Assembly (NCBI GenBank): GCA_030295235.1
Contig: AP026162.1
Coordinates: 2,662,885 to 2,726,884, forward strand
Source of the DNA: Fistulifera solaris
Taxonomy: Eukaryota > Bacillariophyta > Bacillariophyceae > Naviculales > Stauroneidaceae
DNA: 64,000 nucleotides
Reading direction: 5' to 3'
The notes under the pieces were generated by a model that saw only the letters and a program-made list of their open reading frames with translations, searched no databases and was not told where the DNA came from. Position 1 is the stretch's first letter. Each line of letters begins with the position of its first letter. Position numbers and translations under genes: made by a program. Below are positions 10,478 through 21,140 of the stretch, piece by piece.

Positions 10478-12020
10478 TCAACAGACGACACGTTTCCACC
10501 CTGAGATGCCGAACCCGTGATCATTTGAAGAAGATTGCGCTTGCTGCTCCACAGCAGAGATCTGCTTGTTTCCACTTGTCTCCGTCGGCGCCGCCTGGCC
10601 ACGGCTTTCCAAGTGTTTGTTCACCGCCTTCTCAACTGCAGCTGCTAGCGCCTTGGTCCGCTTGTCCTTCTTCTTCTGCTTCTTAGCTGGGTTCTTGAAC
10701 TCGTCTGGGTTCTTGGCCCGGTAGTCCCGCAACTCGTTCCTTTGCTCAACGGTCAGTTTTGCATATTCCTTGTTCGTGTGGTAACGCAAGTGAACTCCAC
10801 TCGACCCAATTCCTTGTTTCGCAGTTGCGCCGGACGACTCAGCATGTACATCAGAGATGGACGCATTATTTCTCTTGTTGGTCCCCGTCGTATTCTGGCG
10901 TTTTGGCAACAGGATCCTTTGGGAGTAAATAAGCGACCGCATCTTCAAAATTGTGCCTCTTGCCTCCAGGTGCGTCATCATTCTCGATGTGGGCAATTGC
11001 TGCCTGCAACCCCGCATCGTCACAAATGATTTTGCTCAACAGGTTGGTCACTCGCGTATAACCATCAGGAAGCTGATGAGGTACGTGCTCGGCAGCAGCA
11101 GTCATCTGGATGTAGGCCGTGCGATGCTGCTGGACAAAACTCTCCAACGTAAAGTTTGAATTGCCTTTCCATTCTCTCACGAGCGCAATGATGTCCTTGT
11201 GCTTCGCAATAATGGCGTCCCATTTGTCCTTTCCAGCATACTGCGCCTTGAGTGCCAGGTAAGCTCCTCTTCCGTCCAAAGTACGCTTTAAACGGGGCAA
11301 TTGAGTCGTGATAAACCGTATTCCGTGTCGCCTCTTCAATCTTGAAATACACCTCCGCGTTGTCTTCCTTGAAGTTCGATCGGAATGAGAAGAACGATGG
11401 ATCAAATCCTCCACAATAGATCCATGCTTTTTCGGTGTAAGGCTGATTTTGCGCTCGAGCGGGGCATTCACGCGCAACATCAACCGTATCCCGAATCACG
11501 GCTGCCAAAGGCACAAACCGAGTGCCAATGCACTGATAGCAATGGTCCTTGAAAGACTCAATCCACTTGACAAAAGAGACACCTTTTCCCAACTTGGGCA
11601 CTTCGGGTTGCTCTTTCTTCTTTTTCGCCTTCAAGGCGTCCCACAGCTCCTGGAAGTTCTTAATAACCGGAGTATACATCATATCCTGCGCCGTAACCGC
11701 TCTTCCGATTGTATCATAGAAGTGAAGGAGCTCAATAGCCGCTTCCAATCGAATCTCGCGATTTGATGGGGAAGGAAAATGGCTCGCGGGGAATTGTCGC
11801 TCCAGCTGGCGGGCCACCAGCTAATCCTGCATTCGGATCAGGGACACGACCGGTACGAAGGCTCTCTCGCGATGCGCTTCACATCATCCGGCTTGAATGA
11901 CAGCAAGTCATCGAATGTAGAGATGCCATCTCTCACCAACTGCTCATGCGTCGCGACCGGAATTCCCATCTGTTCTGCAGCAGTGAAGAACGCCAAGTGC
12001 TGTTGTTGTGTAACCACCAT
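10478..12020 (-). pseudogene. copia element 1 gag, frameshifted
   Basis: The minus-strand ATG at 12020 begins MVVTQQQHLAFFTAAEQMG, followed in other frames by the helical capsid-like part (11065-11817 and 10866-11483, with RGAYLALKAQYAGKDKWDAI) and a Lys/Arg-rich C-terminus (10478-11023, KKDKRTKALAAAVEKAVNKH). The block order parallels the gag of element 2. At least three frame breaks separate the pieces. Confidence 0.8.
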
Positions 12021-12059
12021 GGTCACTCGCTGTCAAAGCTAAACTGGGTCTGAATAAAC

Positions 12060-12245
12060 TGATAAAAACGTGAGCGAATCGATTGAATTGCAAACAAACA
12101 AAAATTATAAAGTTAACGTGCGTTACATCGCTGGTTCCGCTGAGGGTCTTTTCAGTCTTTCAAACCTTCGGCCGGCCGTTTATGTCGGCACCCGGCTAAC
12201 CCCAATCCTTAGGATAGCCCGTGATCGACACACCACATTTTAACA
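12060..12245 (-). repeat. 5' LTR of copia element 1
   Basis: 186 bp; partner of 5439-5621. In the element's orientation it runs TGTTAAAATG to ...TTTATCA, so it has canonical TG/CA ends. The bases just inside it (minus strand, below 12060) should hold the primer-binding site, which I could not assign to a tRNA. Confidence 0.9.
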
Positions 12246-13235
12246 TTGCGACAACGACGAGCAGGCGAAATAACCGAGTGTAGTACAGACGGGAAGCCTC
12301 CGTGGTAGATGTAACACTTGTAGTCATAATTTTACACCACTGCCTTATTTCGGGTTAAAAACCGGGGTTTCGCGATGAATCCCTCTGAAACGATGAAATA
12401 CACAGGAAAACAATGGTAATATCGTAAGAGTAATGTTCCTTATGTATGTGTTACTAACTGTTGGGCTTGAGTGGTCAAGGAGATGATCTCGGCGTTGTCG
12501 GAAGTTGACAATTGTCCACATGAAAATGTGAGATCATGACCTTATGTATAGGTCGACCCCATGGAGTCATCATGTTAATCATATGTCTTGATTAGATGGC
12601 TGGGTTTGTGAGGTAATTAGCGCTTATGAAGCACCGTTGCTTTCCTTTATTGACAGTTCTGGCTCTGTCGATGGATGCATCGGACCACAGTGATTATGTC
12701 ACTTGTCGGGTAAAATATGGGGGACGCCCGTATACATGCTAATACACCTTTAATGCTAGAATACATAAATGAGTGAATTATTCACCCGATTGTTGCGAAG
12801 TCCTCATGGTGGAGGGATGTTTTTCCTCCAGAGGCGGTCAAAGCACAACATCGTCGGATTTCGCGAGAAGTTGCGCAAGTGAAATCGTGTTGTGCGTGTA
12901 TTTTGGCCTGTCCGAGGTCGTGTTCTATACTGTTTAGGCCGATCTGTCTTTTTTTGACTATGAACGGATTCAGAGCTAAATGAGGGTGTGGACGATTGTT
13001 CTGTATGGGCTAGTGTGTACAATGGCCTTACGTACATAAGGGCACTTTTGGCGCTTTACACTGGAGTTCCCTACAGTAAACAACACTCTCGAAGGGAGAG
13101 TAAAGGGGTCGGAATTTCGTGCAAACGTTTTAGCGACGATGCAGTTTCGCACACAAAAAGAAAAGAAAACGCCGTTTCGTTTTATCTCCCTCGCATTCCG
13201 ATTTGTGAACTTTCTCTCCTTTCTCCTTGTTTACG
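12246..13235. other. non-coding leader between the two copia elements
   Basis: About 1 kb with no supported gene. It should contain the 5' LTR and leader of copia element 2, but I found no matching sequence downstream of 18711, so no LTR pair can be called. Confidence 0.45.
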
Positions 13236-14583
13236 ATGGCAGCCAATCTTGCTGCATTCAACAACTACCTCCGTGATGTCCTCTTTATTGAGGATGCGGC
13301 AGCTCGTCAGGCCATCAATGGCCAAGGCATTACCGCGTTTGACGACTTGACGCACCGGAGTGATAAGTACGTTCAGGAGATCTTTACGAAGATTCGAAAC
13401 CCTGGGGGTTTGATTCCAAACCCAGCCTTTGTCCCTCCTGCGGTTGGAGCGGAGGCTGCACCGATGGTACCTGCGATGATTCCGAACCGTGGTATTGCGA
13501 TTGGAGTCAATCTTGAGCTCCGTGTTCGTCAGCTTCGCTACTTCCTTTTCCACTTGCACCGCTTGCAGCGCGAGTTTGTTCCTGGCTTTGCAACTCTTGC
13601 TCGATTGGAACGCGCTTGGACTTTGGCGTGAGCGCATTCGTCGCATGCGTGAGACCAACAAAGATCTTCCTAAGATTGATGTGTTGTTGAAGGTGGAAAA
13701 CGCTCGGAAGACGATTGAAGACATCAACGAGGTACTTGGCAATCACCTTGGAGCTTATGGTGCGCCTTTGTCGTACCTTGTGCGGGAGCATGTCGATCCC
13801 GATGGAATCGAAGGGGTTGATGATCCAGGTTTCGGTGTCCCTGATGCTATGTCGGAACTTGTTCGTCGTACTCGCCATGATGGAGACCAGTATGAAGAAG
13901 ACAATATGATGCTGTGGAGCGTTATTCGTCAGGTTTCACACGGTGGACCAGCTTGGAATTGGGTTAAGCCTTTTGCTTACAGCAAGGATGGACGCGCCGC
14001 TTATTTTGCCTTGAAGACTCACTATATGGGGCGTTCTTATCAGAAGCTTAACATTGCTCAGGCCGACCGAGTCCTTTCGACAGTCTTCTATGATGGAAAG
14101 GCGCGTAACTTTACCTTTGAAGACTACTGTCAGAAGCTTAACTTGGCTTTCTTGGACTTGGAAGAGGCGGGTGAGGTGATGACTGAAGATAGGAAGGTAC
14201 GAATCTTTCTAGACAACATCTGGGCAGATGAACTAAAGATGAGCGTCGAGCGCGTCCGGGCTGATGCTGTGTTGGAAAGTACCTTCGAAAACGCGATGAA
14301 CTACTTGGCTGAGCAGGTTGATAGAAAGAAGCAAGATGCAGCAAAGACCCGTGGTTCCACTCGCAACATTTCTTCGGTTACCAGAAATTCTGGCGGCGGT
14401 AACAACAAGAAAGGTAGCGGCAAATCTGGTAAAGGAAAGGGCGGAAAAGCAAAGAGAGGCAAAGATGGTGTCCCGTACTACAAATGGAAGGAGTGGATCA
14501 AGTTACCGAAAGAGAAACAGGAAGAAGTTCGCAATGCTCGTGAAAGGGCTAAGTCTGAGACGCTGAAATGCTTCAGCTGTTGA
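13236..14583 (+). pseudogene. copia element 2 gag, one frameshift
   Basis: The ATG at 13236 starts MAANLAAFNNYLRDVLF and runs in one frame to 13631, after which coding continues in the next frame (RERIRRMRETNKDLPKIDVL) to 14583. The C-terminus has a Gly/Lys-rich stretch (GGNNKKGSGKSGKGKGGKAK) and ends KCFSC just before the protease region, perhaps a remnant zinc knuckle. One single-base shift at about 13620 separates the halves. Confidence 0.85.
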
Positions 14584-14656
14584 GACGGCTGACTCCGATA
14601 GTGACGATGTGGTTGAGTCGACAGGTAACCGCATGAGTCGACGACCTTGACTGGCG

Positions 14657-15510
14657 GTGCAGCGAGTTGCGGCGGCAATGCGACAACAGACTCCTGGTAG
14701 AGCTGAATTGGACTCGCACTGTGATACTTGCTCGTTCGGTAAAGACGCCCGGTTCTCGTGTATGATACCCGGCGAAACAGTTTCGGTGGAACCATTCATT
14801 AGTTCTCTTGGGAAAGTGACCAAAGTTCCCATTGGTACAGTTGCGGTTGCATACGATTGCCCCACGACGCTGCAAACCTACGTTTTGTTCTTTCACCAGT
14901 CACTCTACTTTTCAAACATGCATCGACACTTGATCAGCCCCGCTCAACTTCGGCACAACCAAGTCGTTGTGAATGAAACTCCTCTCCTACACCTACCTCC
15001 GGAACAACGTCGCCCGGAGAGCCATTCTATTTTGTTTTCTGAGCCAGCTCTCCAGATTCCTTTGAAACTGATGGGGACTATTTCATATTTCCCCACTCGC
15101 CGACCGACCGACAACGAACTGAGCTCGGACGTTGACTGCATCCATGTAAACGTCACCTCCGAGTCGTTCTGGGATCCTATGGATTCTAACCACGCGCATG
15201 ATGAGGACTCATTGCGTGTTTCCCTTGACTCTGAGCTTCGTTTAGGGGGACAGAGGATGCTTGGTTCGGTTACGAGTGAGCGCACGTTTGTCCCGCCAGC
15301 TCGTTCGATTGCTGTGATTTCAGCTGAGCGCGGTTCGGCAGCTTTTGACATCGATTCGTATGCTGCTTCGCTTACAAGTGCTGCAATCTCAACGAAGAAC
15401 CGGAAAGCATATGTCACACCCGAAGATTTGGCAAAACGATGGAGTATAGGGATCGAGACGGCTAGGCGAACGCCTCCAGCGAACGACGCAACGGGCAATT
15501 CGGGACTTCT
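14657..15510 (+). pseudogene. copia element 2 aspartic protease region
   Basis: AELDSHCDT at about 14700 is the copia protease active-site motif, the counterpart of ELDTHANM in element 1. The segment after it (YFSNMHRHLISPAQLRHN) matches the post-protease region of element 1. The frame continues to 15754 but loses homology when the integrase starts in another frame. Confidence 0.82.
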
Positions 15511-16428
15511 CGACAGTCTCTGGAACGCTGCCGTCTCAAACCATTTGCGTACCAGCTGCGTTATCCTCGGCTTAATACGGAGATGTACTGCGACATTCTG
15601 GTCGGTACATGTGTCTCACTGCTGGGTAACAAATATGCGGCTGTGTATTGCACCCCCTTTCACTGGATATGTGTGGACCCGATTGAAAAGAAAAGCGATG
15701 CCCATTACACGCTTGACAACTTGTTTCGTCGCGTCGGAGTCCCTCACACTTTAATTCCAGACAATGCCGGAGAGTTGACAGCAGGAGAGTTTAAGCGAAA
15801 GGCTTAACGAGTGCAAGCGACCATTAGGCCGATCGAAGCACACACGCCCAACGCCAACCTCGCTGAAGACGGCATTCGTGAATTGAAAAGGATGTATAGG
15901 CGTGCTATGATTCGCACGAATTCCCCACGTTGTCTATGGGACCTATGTTTGGTCTACCACGCGTATGTTCGGAGCCACTCTTGTCTTTCCATAAGACAGT
16001 TAGATGGTGAAGTGCCGTAGACGCTTTTGACAGGGGACACCGCTGATATTTCACACATTTGTGAGTTCGGTTGGTATGATTGGGTTTGGTTTATCTCGCC
16101 TCAAGACGAAAATATGGAAAGGAAGCATCTTGGAAGATACCTTGGTCCCAGTTTCGATGTCGGTGATGTCCTATGTGCTAGGATCCTACCCGCTTCTGGT
16201 CGACCGATTTCCCGTACAAGTGTTTTCCCTTTGTCAGTTGAGGAACAGAATAGCCAAGCCGTTGCTGAGTTGAAGGCAAAGTTCACGCGGACGTTGGAGC
16301 AAAAGCTGAAGGACCGAGCCATGCCCTTGGATCCGACCGAGATACCGGAAGACGAAAGCACCCCAGAGTTGGAATACTATGTTCCGACCGAGTCGCAAGA
16401 TCCCGGTTCCCGAGATAAAGGAAGCTGA
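15511..16428 (+). pseudogene. copia element 2 integrase, broken
   Basis: Pieces at 15583-15807 (VGVPHTLIPDNAGELTAGEF, holding the second Asp of the core), 15811-16020 (NANLAEDGIRELKRMYRRA, probable Glu helix) and 16027-16428 (GDTADISHICEFGWYDWVWF, matching element 1). In-frame stops at 15805-15807 and 16018-16020 interrupt it. Confidence 0.82.
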
Positions 16429-18711
16429 TGAGTTTGATTACGATTCATACAATCAATATGTCTCAGCAAGGGTAATGCTTCCGCAAGGGGACTCGATGTC
16501 GTACGGTACGGTTAAAGGTCGGAAGCACGATCAAGACGGGAATCCTATTGGCCGGTACCATCCTAACCCTTTGCTCGATACCGCTCTGTATGAGATTGAA
16601 TTTGATACGGGTGAAGTGGAGGCTTATCATGCGAATCAGATCGCTGAAGCCATCTATGCCGAAGTCGATGACCATGGGCGTGCGAGTTATGTCCTAAAGG
16701 AAATAGTGGACTACAAGAAAGAGTCGACGCGGTTCCGCATGAAGAGGCATTCGTGATCCACAACAACCGAAAGTATCCTAAGCCGGACTACCAAGGGATG
16801 GAAGCTGTGTTGTCTATGGAATGATGGCACTACTACTTGGGAGAAACTGAAAGACCTAAAGCAGTCTCACCCTTTACAGTTAGCGGAATTTGCTGTTGCG
16901 AGACAGATTGCTGAGGAGCCTGCTTTCTCATGGTGGGTTCCCTACACGCTCAAGAGAAGGACCAGGATCATCAAAGCGATGGCTAAGCGCTACTTTCGTG
17001 TTACTCAGAAATATGGAATCGCGTTGCCAAAGACAGTCGAAGAAGCATTGGCGATTGATCGCGCTACGGGAACTGACTTTTGGGCGAAGGCGATTCGCGA
17101 AGAGATGCGGCGGTAGCTAAGGCGTTTCAGATCCTTGACGAAGACGCTCCCGATCCTGCTGGTTTTACCAAGATTGGGGTTCACATGGTTTTTGATATAA
17201 AACCAGATTTCACACGGAAGGCCCGCTTCGTAGCAGGGGGGACACATGACGGATCCGCCGAGCTCGATTACCTATGCTAGTGTTGTATCGAGAGAAAGCG
17301 CGGATTGCCTTCCTACTTGGGCGGCATTGAACGATTTGGACATTATGGCGGCAGATATTGGAAATGCGTACTTGAATGCACCAGTTCGAGAACGAATCTT
17401 TATTATTTGCGGTGCCGAATTTGGTCCACAGTTCAAAGGTCGAAAGGCGAAAATCGTGAAAGCTCTTTACGGACTGAAGAGTTCTGGAGCTGCGTGGAGG
17501 TCATATCTGAGTGAGTGTTTGCATGAGTCGTTGAGTTTTACACCTTGTCGAAATGGGATAACGATGTATGGATACGGCCGGCACAGAAAGCCGGATGGGA
17601 CTAGTTACTACGAGTTGGTATTGGTCTATACGGATGACATCCTGTGTGTTTCTGTGGCGCCGGAAGCTATTCTATACAAGCTTGATCAACACTTTCTTCT
17701 GAAAGAAGGTTCGATAGGCAAGCCAACTCGCTACTTGGGTTCAACGATTGGTCAGCATCAATTCCCGGGTGATGAAAAGCCTTGTTGGTCGATGAGTTCG
17801 AATGAATATGTGAAGGAAGCAATACTTTAAACGTTTGTCTTTGGTTGGAAAAGCGAGATGAGGCTTTACCCAAGAAGGCGCCAAGTGTTTTACCACCGAA
17901 GTACCGTCCGGAGCTTGACATATCGCCGGGAGTGCGATGACGACGAAATCCAGTTTTATCACTCGCAGATAGGGGTTTTACGGCTGGATGGTCGAGCTTG
18001 GAAGAGTTGATATTTGTGGTGAAGTTTCGATGCTTGCGTCTCACAGTGCGATGCCAAGGAAAGGCCATCTAGCTGCGGTTGTGCATGTCTTTGCATATTT
18101 GAGGTCACATGAAAGGTCTAAGATTGTGTTCGATCCTTCAGATGTCGAAAGCACGCCAGACAACCTAGACCTGATTGGAATGACTTTTACCGAGATGCTA
18201 AGCCTATGATTCCAACGGATTGTCCAAAGCCATTGGGTAAGCCTGTGCAAATAACGTGTTTCGTTGATGCTGACTTGGCGGGTGACCATGTTACTCGTCG
18301 TTCCCGTACAGGTGTCTTGGTCTATTTGAACAGGTCATTGACAGTATGGTACAGCAAGAAGCAAACTTCGATTGAGACGTCCACATTTGGTGCTGAGTTT
18401 AGTGCTATGAAAACGGCGGTCGAGTTAATCGAAGGTCTACGGTACAAACTACAGATGATGGGTGTGCCGGTAGAAGATCCTGCGGTTGTCAAAGGTGACA
18501 ATATGTCGGTGATCAAGAACTCGAGTATTCCTGAATCAGTTCTGAAGAAGAAGTCCAATTCGGTGGCATATCACTATGCAATGGAGCGAAGGCGATGGGT
18601 ATTGTTGATGTATCCTACGAGCCTACGAAGACGAATTTGGCAGATATTCTGACGAAGATTCAAGCTGGGAATGTACGAGATCCACTGGTGAAGCGTATTT
18701 TACATCAGTGA
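16429..18711 (+). pseudogene. copia element 2 reverse transcriptase and RNase H, broken
   Basis: A linker region (16379-16756) precedes the RT. The RT is spread over 16860-17830: FSWWVPYTLKRRTRI, VFDIKPDFTRKARFVAGG, VSRESADCLPTWAALN, VKALYGLKSSGAAWR and the catalytic YTDD at about 17629-17640. RNase H follows (VDADLAGDHVTRRSRTGVLV, SKKQTSIETSTFGAEF), ending with ILTKIQAG. At least five frame breaks or stops are present. Confidence 0.85.
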
Positions 18712-19200
18712 TGCAGGCGATAGGTCCCGATGCACTGGTTGGGTAGTTATGTTTACTATTCCGATGGGATGAGCCTCCTGGGGATAAGTTTTTCGTCCAG
18801 GTACAGTGATTGAAGTTTCAAGTTTGATACGTGGTTTTGACGTATTTTCCACGGACAAGTCGATGTGTGGTTTTGATGTATTTTCCACATGATGAAGGAT
18901 GGATTCGATGAATGAATCGTCATGGTTTTTATGTTGTTTTTCCATGAAATAAGGGTTTATCGGTTATGAAGGACACGTTGAAGCCCTAGCTCGGGTCTCA
19001 TCGTGAGGGGACCGAAACACAAAATAAACAAAGAACAATGAGCACACCGGCCGTTTGGTAGTCCAAGCCGGTGCTTGCATGCGCCATGGCGGTGACGGTC
19101 GTGTCTGTGCATTGCAGCCGAAAGATTGCCCTACAGATGCCACCTTTTGAGTGCCCGCCCGTGGTCGATGGTGGCTTGGCGCACGGTGGGGCGGTAATGA
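18712..19200. other. copia 3' flank with three similar hairpins
   Basis: No gene. Three units of the form GTGG/ATGG - T-rich loop - CCAC/CCAT lie at 18830-18853, 18866-18889 and 18921-18946. The loops are similar (TTTTGAYGTATTTT in the first two) while the 5 bp stems differ but still pair (CGTGG/CCACG, TGTGG/CCACA, CATGG/CCATG). The stretch may be part of the element's lost 3' LTR or an independent structured repeat. Confidence 0.5.
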
Positions 19201-19967
19201 CGCGTCGGGGGACGGAAGAAATTACCAAAATTGGGTTTTAAGCGGGAGGAAGGATGCACGAGTGATGCGTCCGCGTGTCAAGATCCTTCACAATTTATTG
19301 CGGTAGACGATCGTTGTACCATTCTCGCGGACGGGACACGCAACGGCGCTGCTACACTCTTTGGGAAATGCGAAACTGACTCGACCTGCTACTGGTCCAA
19401 TGCGGATTGCCCTTCTTCGTGGATCCCGGCGTATGCCGAGAATAGTACGGAATGCACTTGCGACAAGGTGCGAGTCGGTGCCTGTTTCCGACAATGGCTT
19501 TTATTACTGTGCCGTGGCGTCCGAATCTTGCGACGAAGCAGCGGAATGGATCGATGCTGTCACTTTGCAGACACAAGCCGATGCTCCAAGCTGTTTTCTG
19601 TGTCGAGGCGACGACGGGACCCCGTTAGGAAACCCAGTTGCTTCGTCTCCGGCACCCACACTCGCTCCTGCTGCAGTTTCTCAACCCTCTCCTGTTGTGA
19701 CAAATCCTCGCATCGAAGCCGAAACAAGAAGGCTCAAACGATCAAGCAGTGATTCTGGGAGCGACGCTGGGAAGTTTGTTTGTTTTGATTGTGTCGTGTG
19801 GCGTTGCGCTCTACCTTCGTCGTCGTCGTTCGCAACAAAGGAGCATTGCTGGAAAACGAGCGTCCGATGATCTTCCTTCCGAAAGCCCGACCGTCACGCA
19901 AATTCACGTCGATTATCAGGGAAGACGAGTACGTTTCCGATATGGAAGACGCTTAGTTTACAACTGA
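19201..19967 (+). pseudogene. Cys-rich ectodomain membrane protein relic, 5'-truncated and frameshifted
   Basis: The frame opens at 19201 after a stop with no ATG or signal peptide. It encodes a cysteine-rich ectodomain (EGCTSDASACQDP, DSTCYWSNADCPSSW, ECTCDK). Coding continues one frame over from about 19465 (SDNGFYYCAVASESCDEAAE), with a Pro/Ala/Ser linker, then shifts again by about 19740 into a single transmembrane segment (AVILGATLGSLFVLIVSCGV) with a basic cytoplasmic start (RRRRSQQRS) and ~45-residue tail. Domain logic indicates a type I membrane protein. Loss of the N-terminus next to the copia element suggests truncation by insertion, or a missed upstream exon. Family not recognised. 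Confidence 0.55.
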
Positions 19968-21140
19968 ATGAATATAATTGATGAATTGTGCTCCAAATAA
20001 GTTAAGTGCTTCATTTATTCCTCGTCGCACTATATACTTGTACTACTGTTAACGTCCTCGCACTAATATCACAGGAGTATTGCAGTCCAAGTCGGGACTG
20101 AACTTGCTTGAGTCCTTCGATCTTTGGTGCAAACTACATTCTTTCTCATAGTACAAGTGAATTTGAATGGGAAACGATGCAGCATGCGCTTTTAGACCAA
20201 AAGACTCATCGCAACATAGCAGTAACAATGCAAAAGCAATATATTCCACACAAGCATAGAGTTTTTTTTTAAATGATGAAGCTTTGTGAGCAACAATATT
20301 AGTCTATTCGTTACTGAAACTGATTTCAGTCGGACCTTGTACGACCTAAAGGACCAGTGCGATATCAAATACCCGCTTTCTCGACCCCTGAGGCAGAGAC
20401 TTCTATTAGACAACAATCATCTAACTTCTTGGTTAGTCAACCACCGAGCAAACATTCTTCGACATCACACAATATGGAAAGAGAAAAACAATCGACTCCA
20501 ATTACAACTCAACTTCACAACCCCAGAATCCAACTTACCAGCACCGACAACCATAGCACAACAACAGCAAGGACAAATCAATTCGAAGCCAGAGCAATCA
20601 AATACCACCCAAGCAACCATACTTCCACCAGAATCGGCGCTTAAAGCGAACTAAATCTAATTATCCGGCCGATGGACCAGGCCACAAATTTCACTCCGAA
20701 TCAGATGGCAGCCCCCATGCTCATTGCATCAGTATTGTCTTGGCAATCCGTATCTAGACATCGGCTAGGGACGGATTGTGTTAATTCTGTCATAGGGATA
20801 GGAAATAAGCACGCTAAACTCTAAATTTTTAATTTTTAATTTTTTCAGTCGGACCTTATTCGTGTACCCATTGTACTATAGTTAAAGTTCGACTGTCATG
20901 CTTTCTGCAACGACATCAACGCGTGACAAACACGCGCTGTTTTCGTCGCGTGCTGTAGCGACATTTTCTCATTTCATCGTCAAATACGAAGAAAAAGGAT
21001 GAGAAAGATGTCAAGTCTTCGTAGGTAGACAAACTCTGTAGAATGTAACACGGATCCAGCGTTGCTACCTCTTTACAATTTACCTTGCGCGGTGCCTTGA
21101 ATCGAAAACGGAAGCAATAAAGAGTCGACAAATAGCTAAC
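19968..21140. other. intergenic, nothing well supported
   Basis: A 122-codon open frame at 20286-20654 starts with GTG, is Asn/Gln/Thr-rich and has no family features. TTCAGTCGGACCTT occurs twice (about 20327 and 20847), the second after an A/T-only run. No gene called. Confidence 0.4.

Larger units (their letters stand above)
5439..12245 (-). mobile_element. Ty1/copia (CoDi-like) LTR retrotransposon 1, degenerate
   Basis: Two near-identical LTRs (5439-5621 and 12060-12245) flank a 6.4 kb interior whose minus strand codes in the order gag, protease, integrase, reverse transcriptase, RNase H, the copia order. TTGC occurs on both outer sides (5435-5438 and 12246-12249), consistent with a 4-5 bp target-site duplication. 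A purine-rich tract (minus-strand GAGAGGAG, plus 5622-5629) abuts the 3' LTR, as expected for the polypurine tract. The coding region is broken by many frameshifts, so the element should not be autonomous unless some breaks are consensus errors. Confidence 0.92.
13236..18711 (+). mobile_element. Ty1/copia (CoDi-like) retrotransposon 2, degenerate, LTRs not found
   Basis: Plus-strand gag, protease, integrase, RT and RNase H segments follow in copia order and are homologous to the inverted element 1, but clearly diverged from it. Frame breaks occur throughout. The Pol tail (EPTKTNLADILTKIQAG) ends at a stop at 18709-18711. No LTR pair was visible in about 0.5-1 kb on either side, so the outer limits are unknown and one or both LTRs may be lost. 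Confidence 0.88.

Noticed and set aside
12246-13235. 5' LTR of copia element 2
   Set aside because: I compared this stretch by eye with 18712-19200 and found no convincing repeat or shared ends.
20286-20654. 122-codon Asn/Gln/Thr-rich ORF
   Set aside because: GTG start, low-complexity composition, no motif and no splice support.
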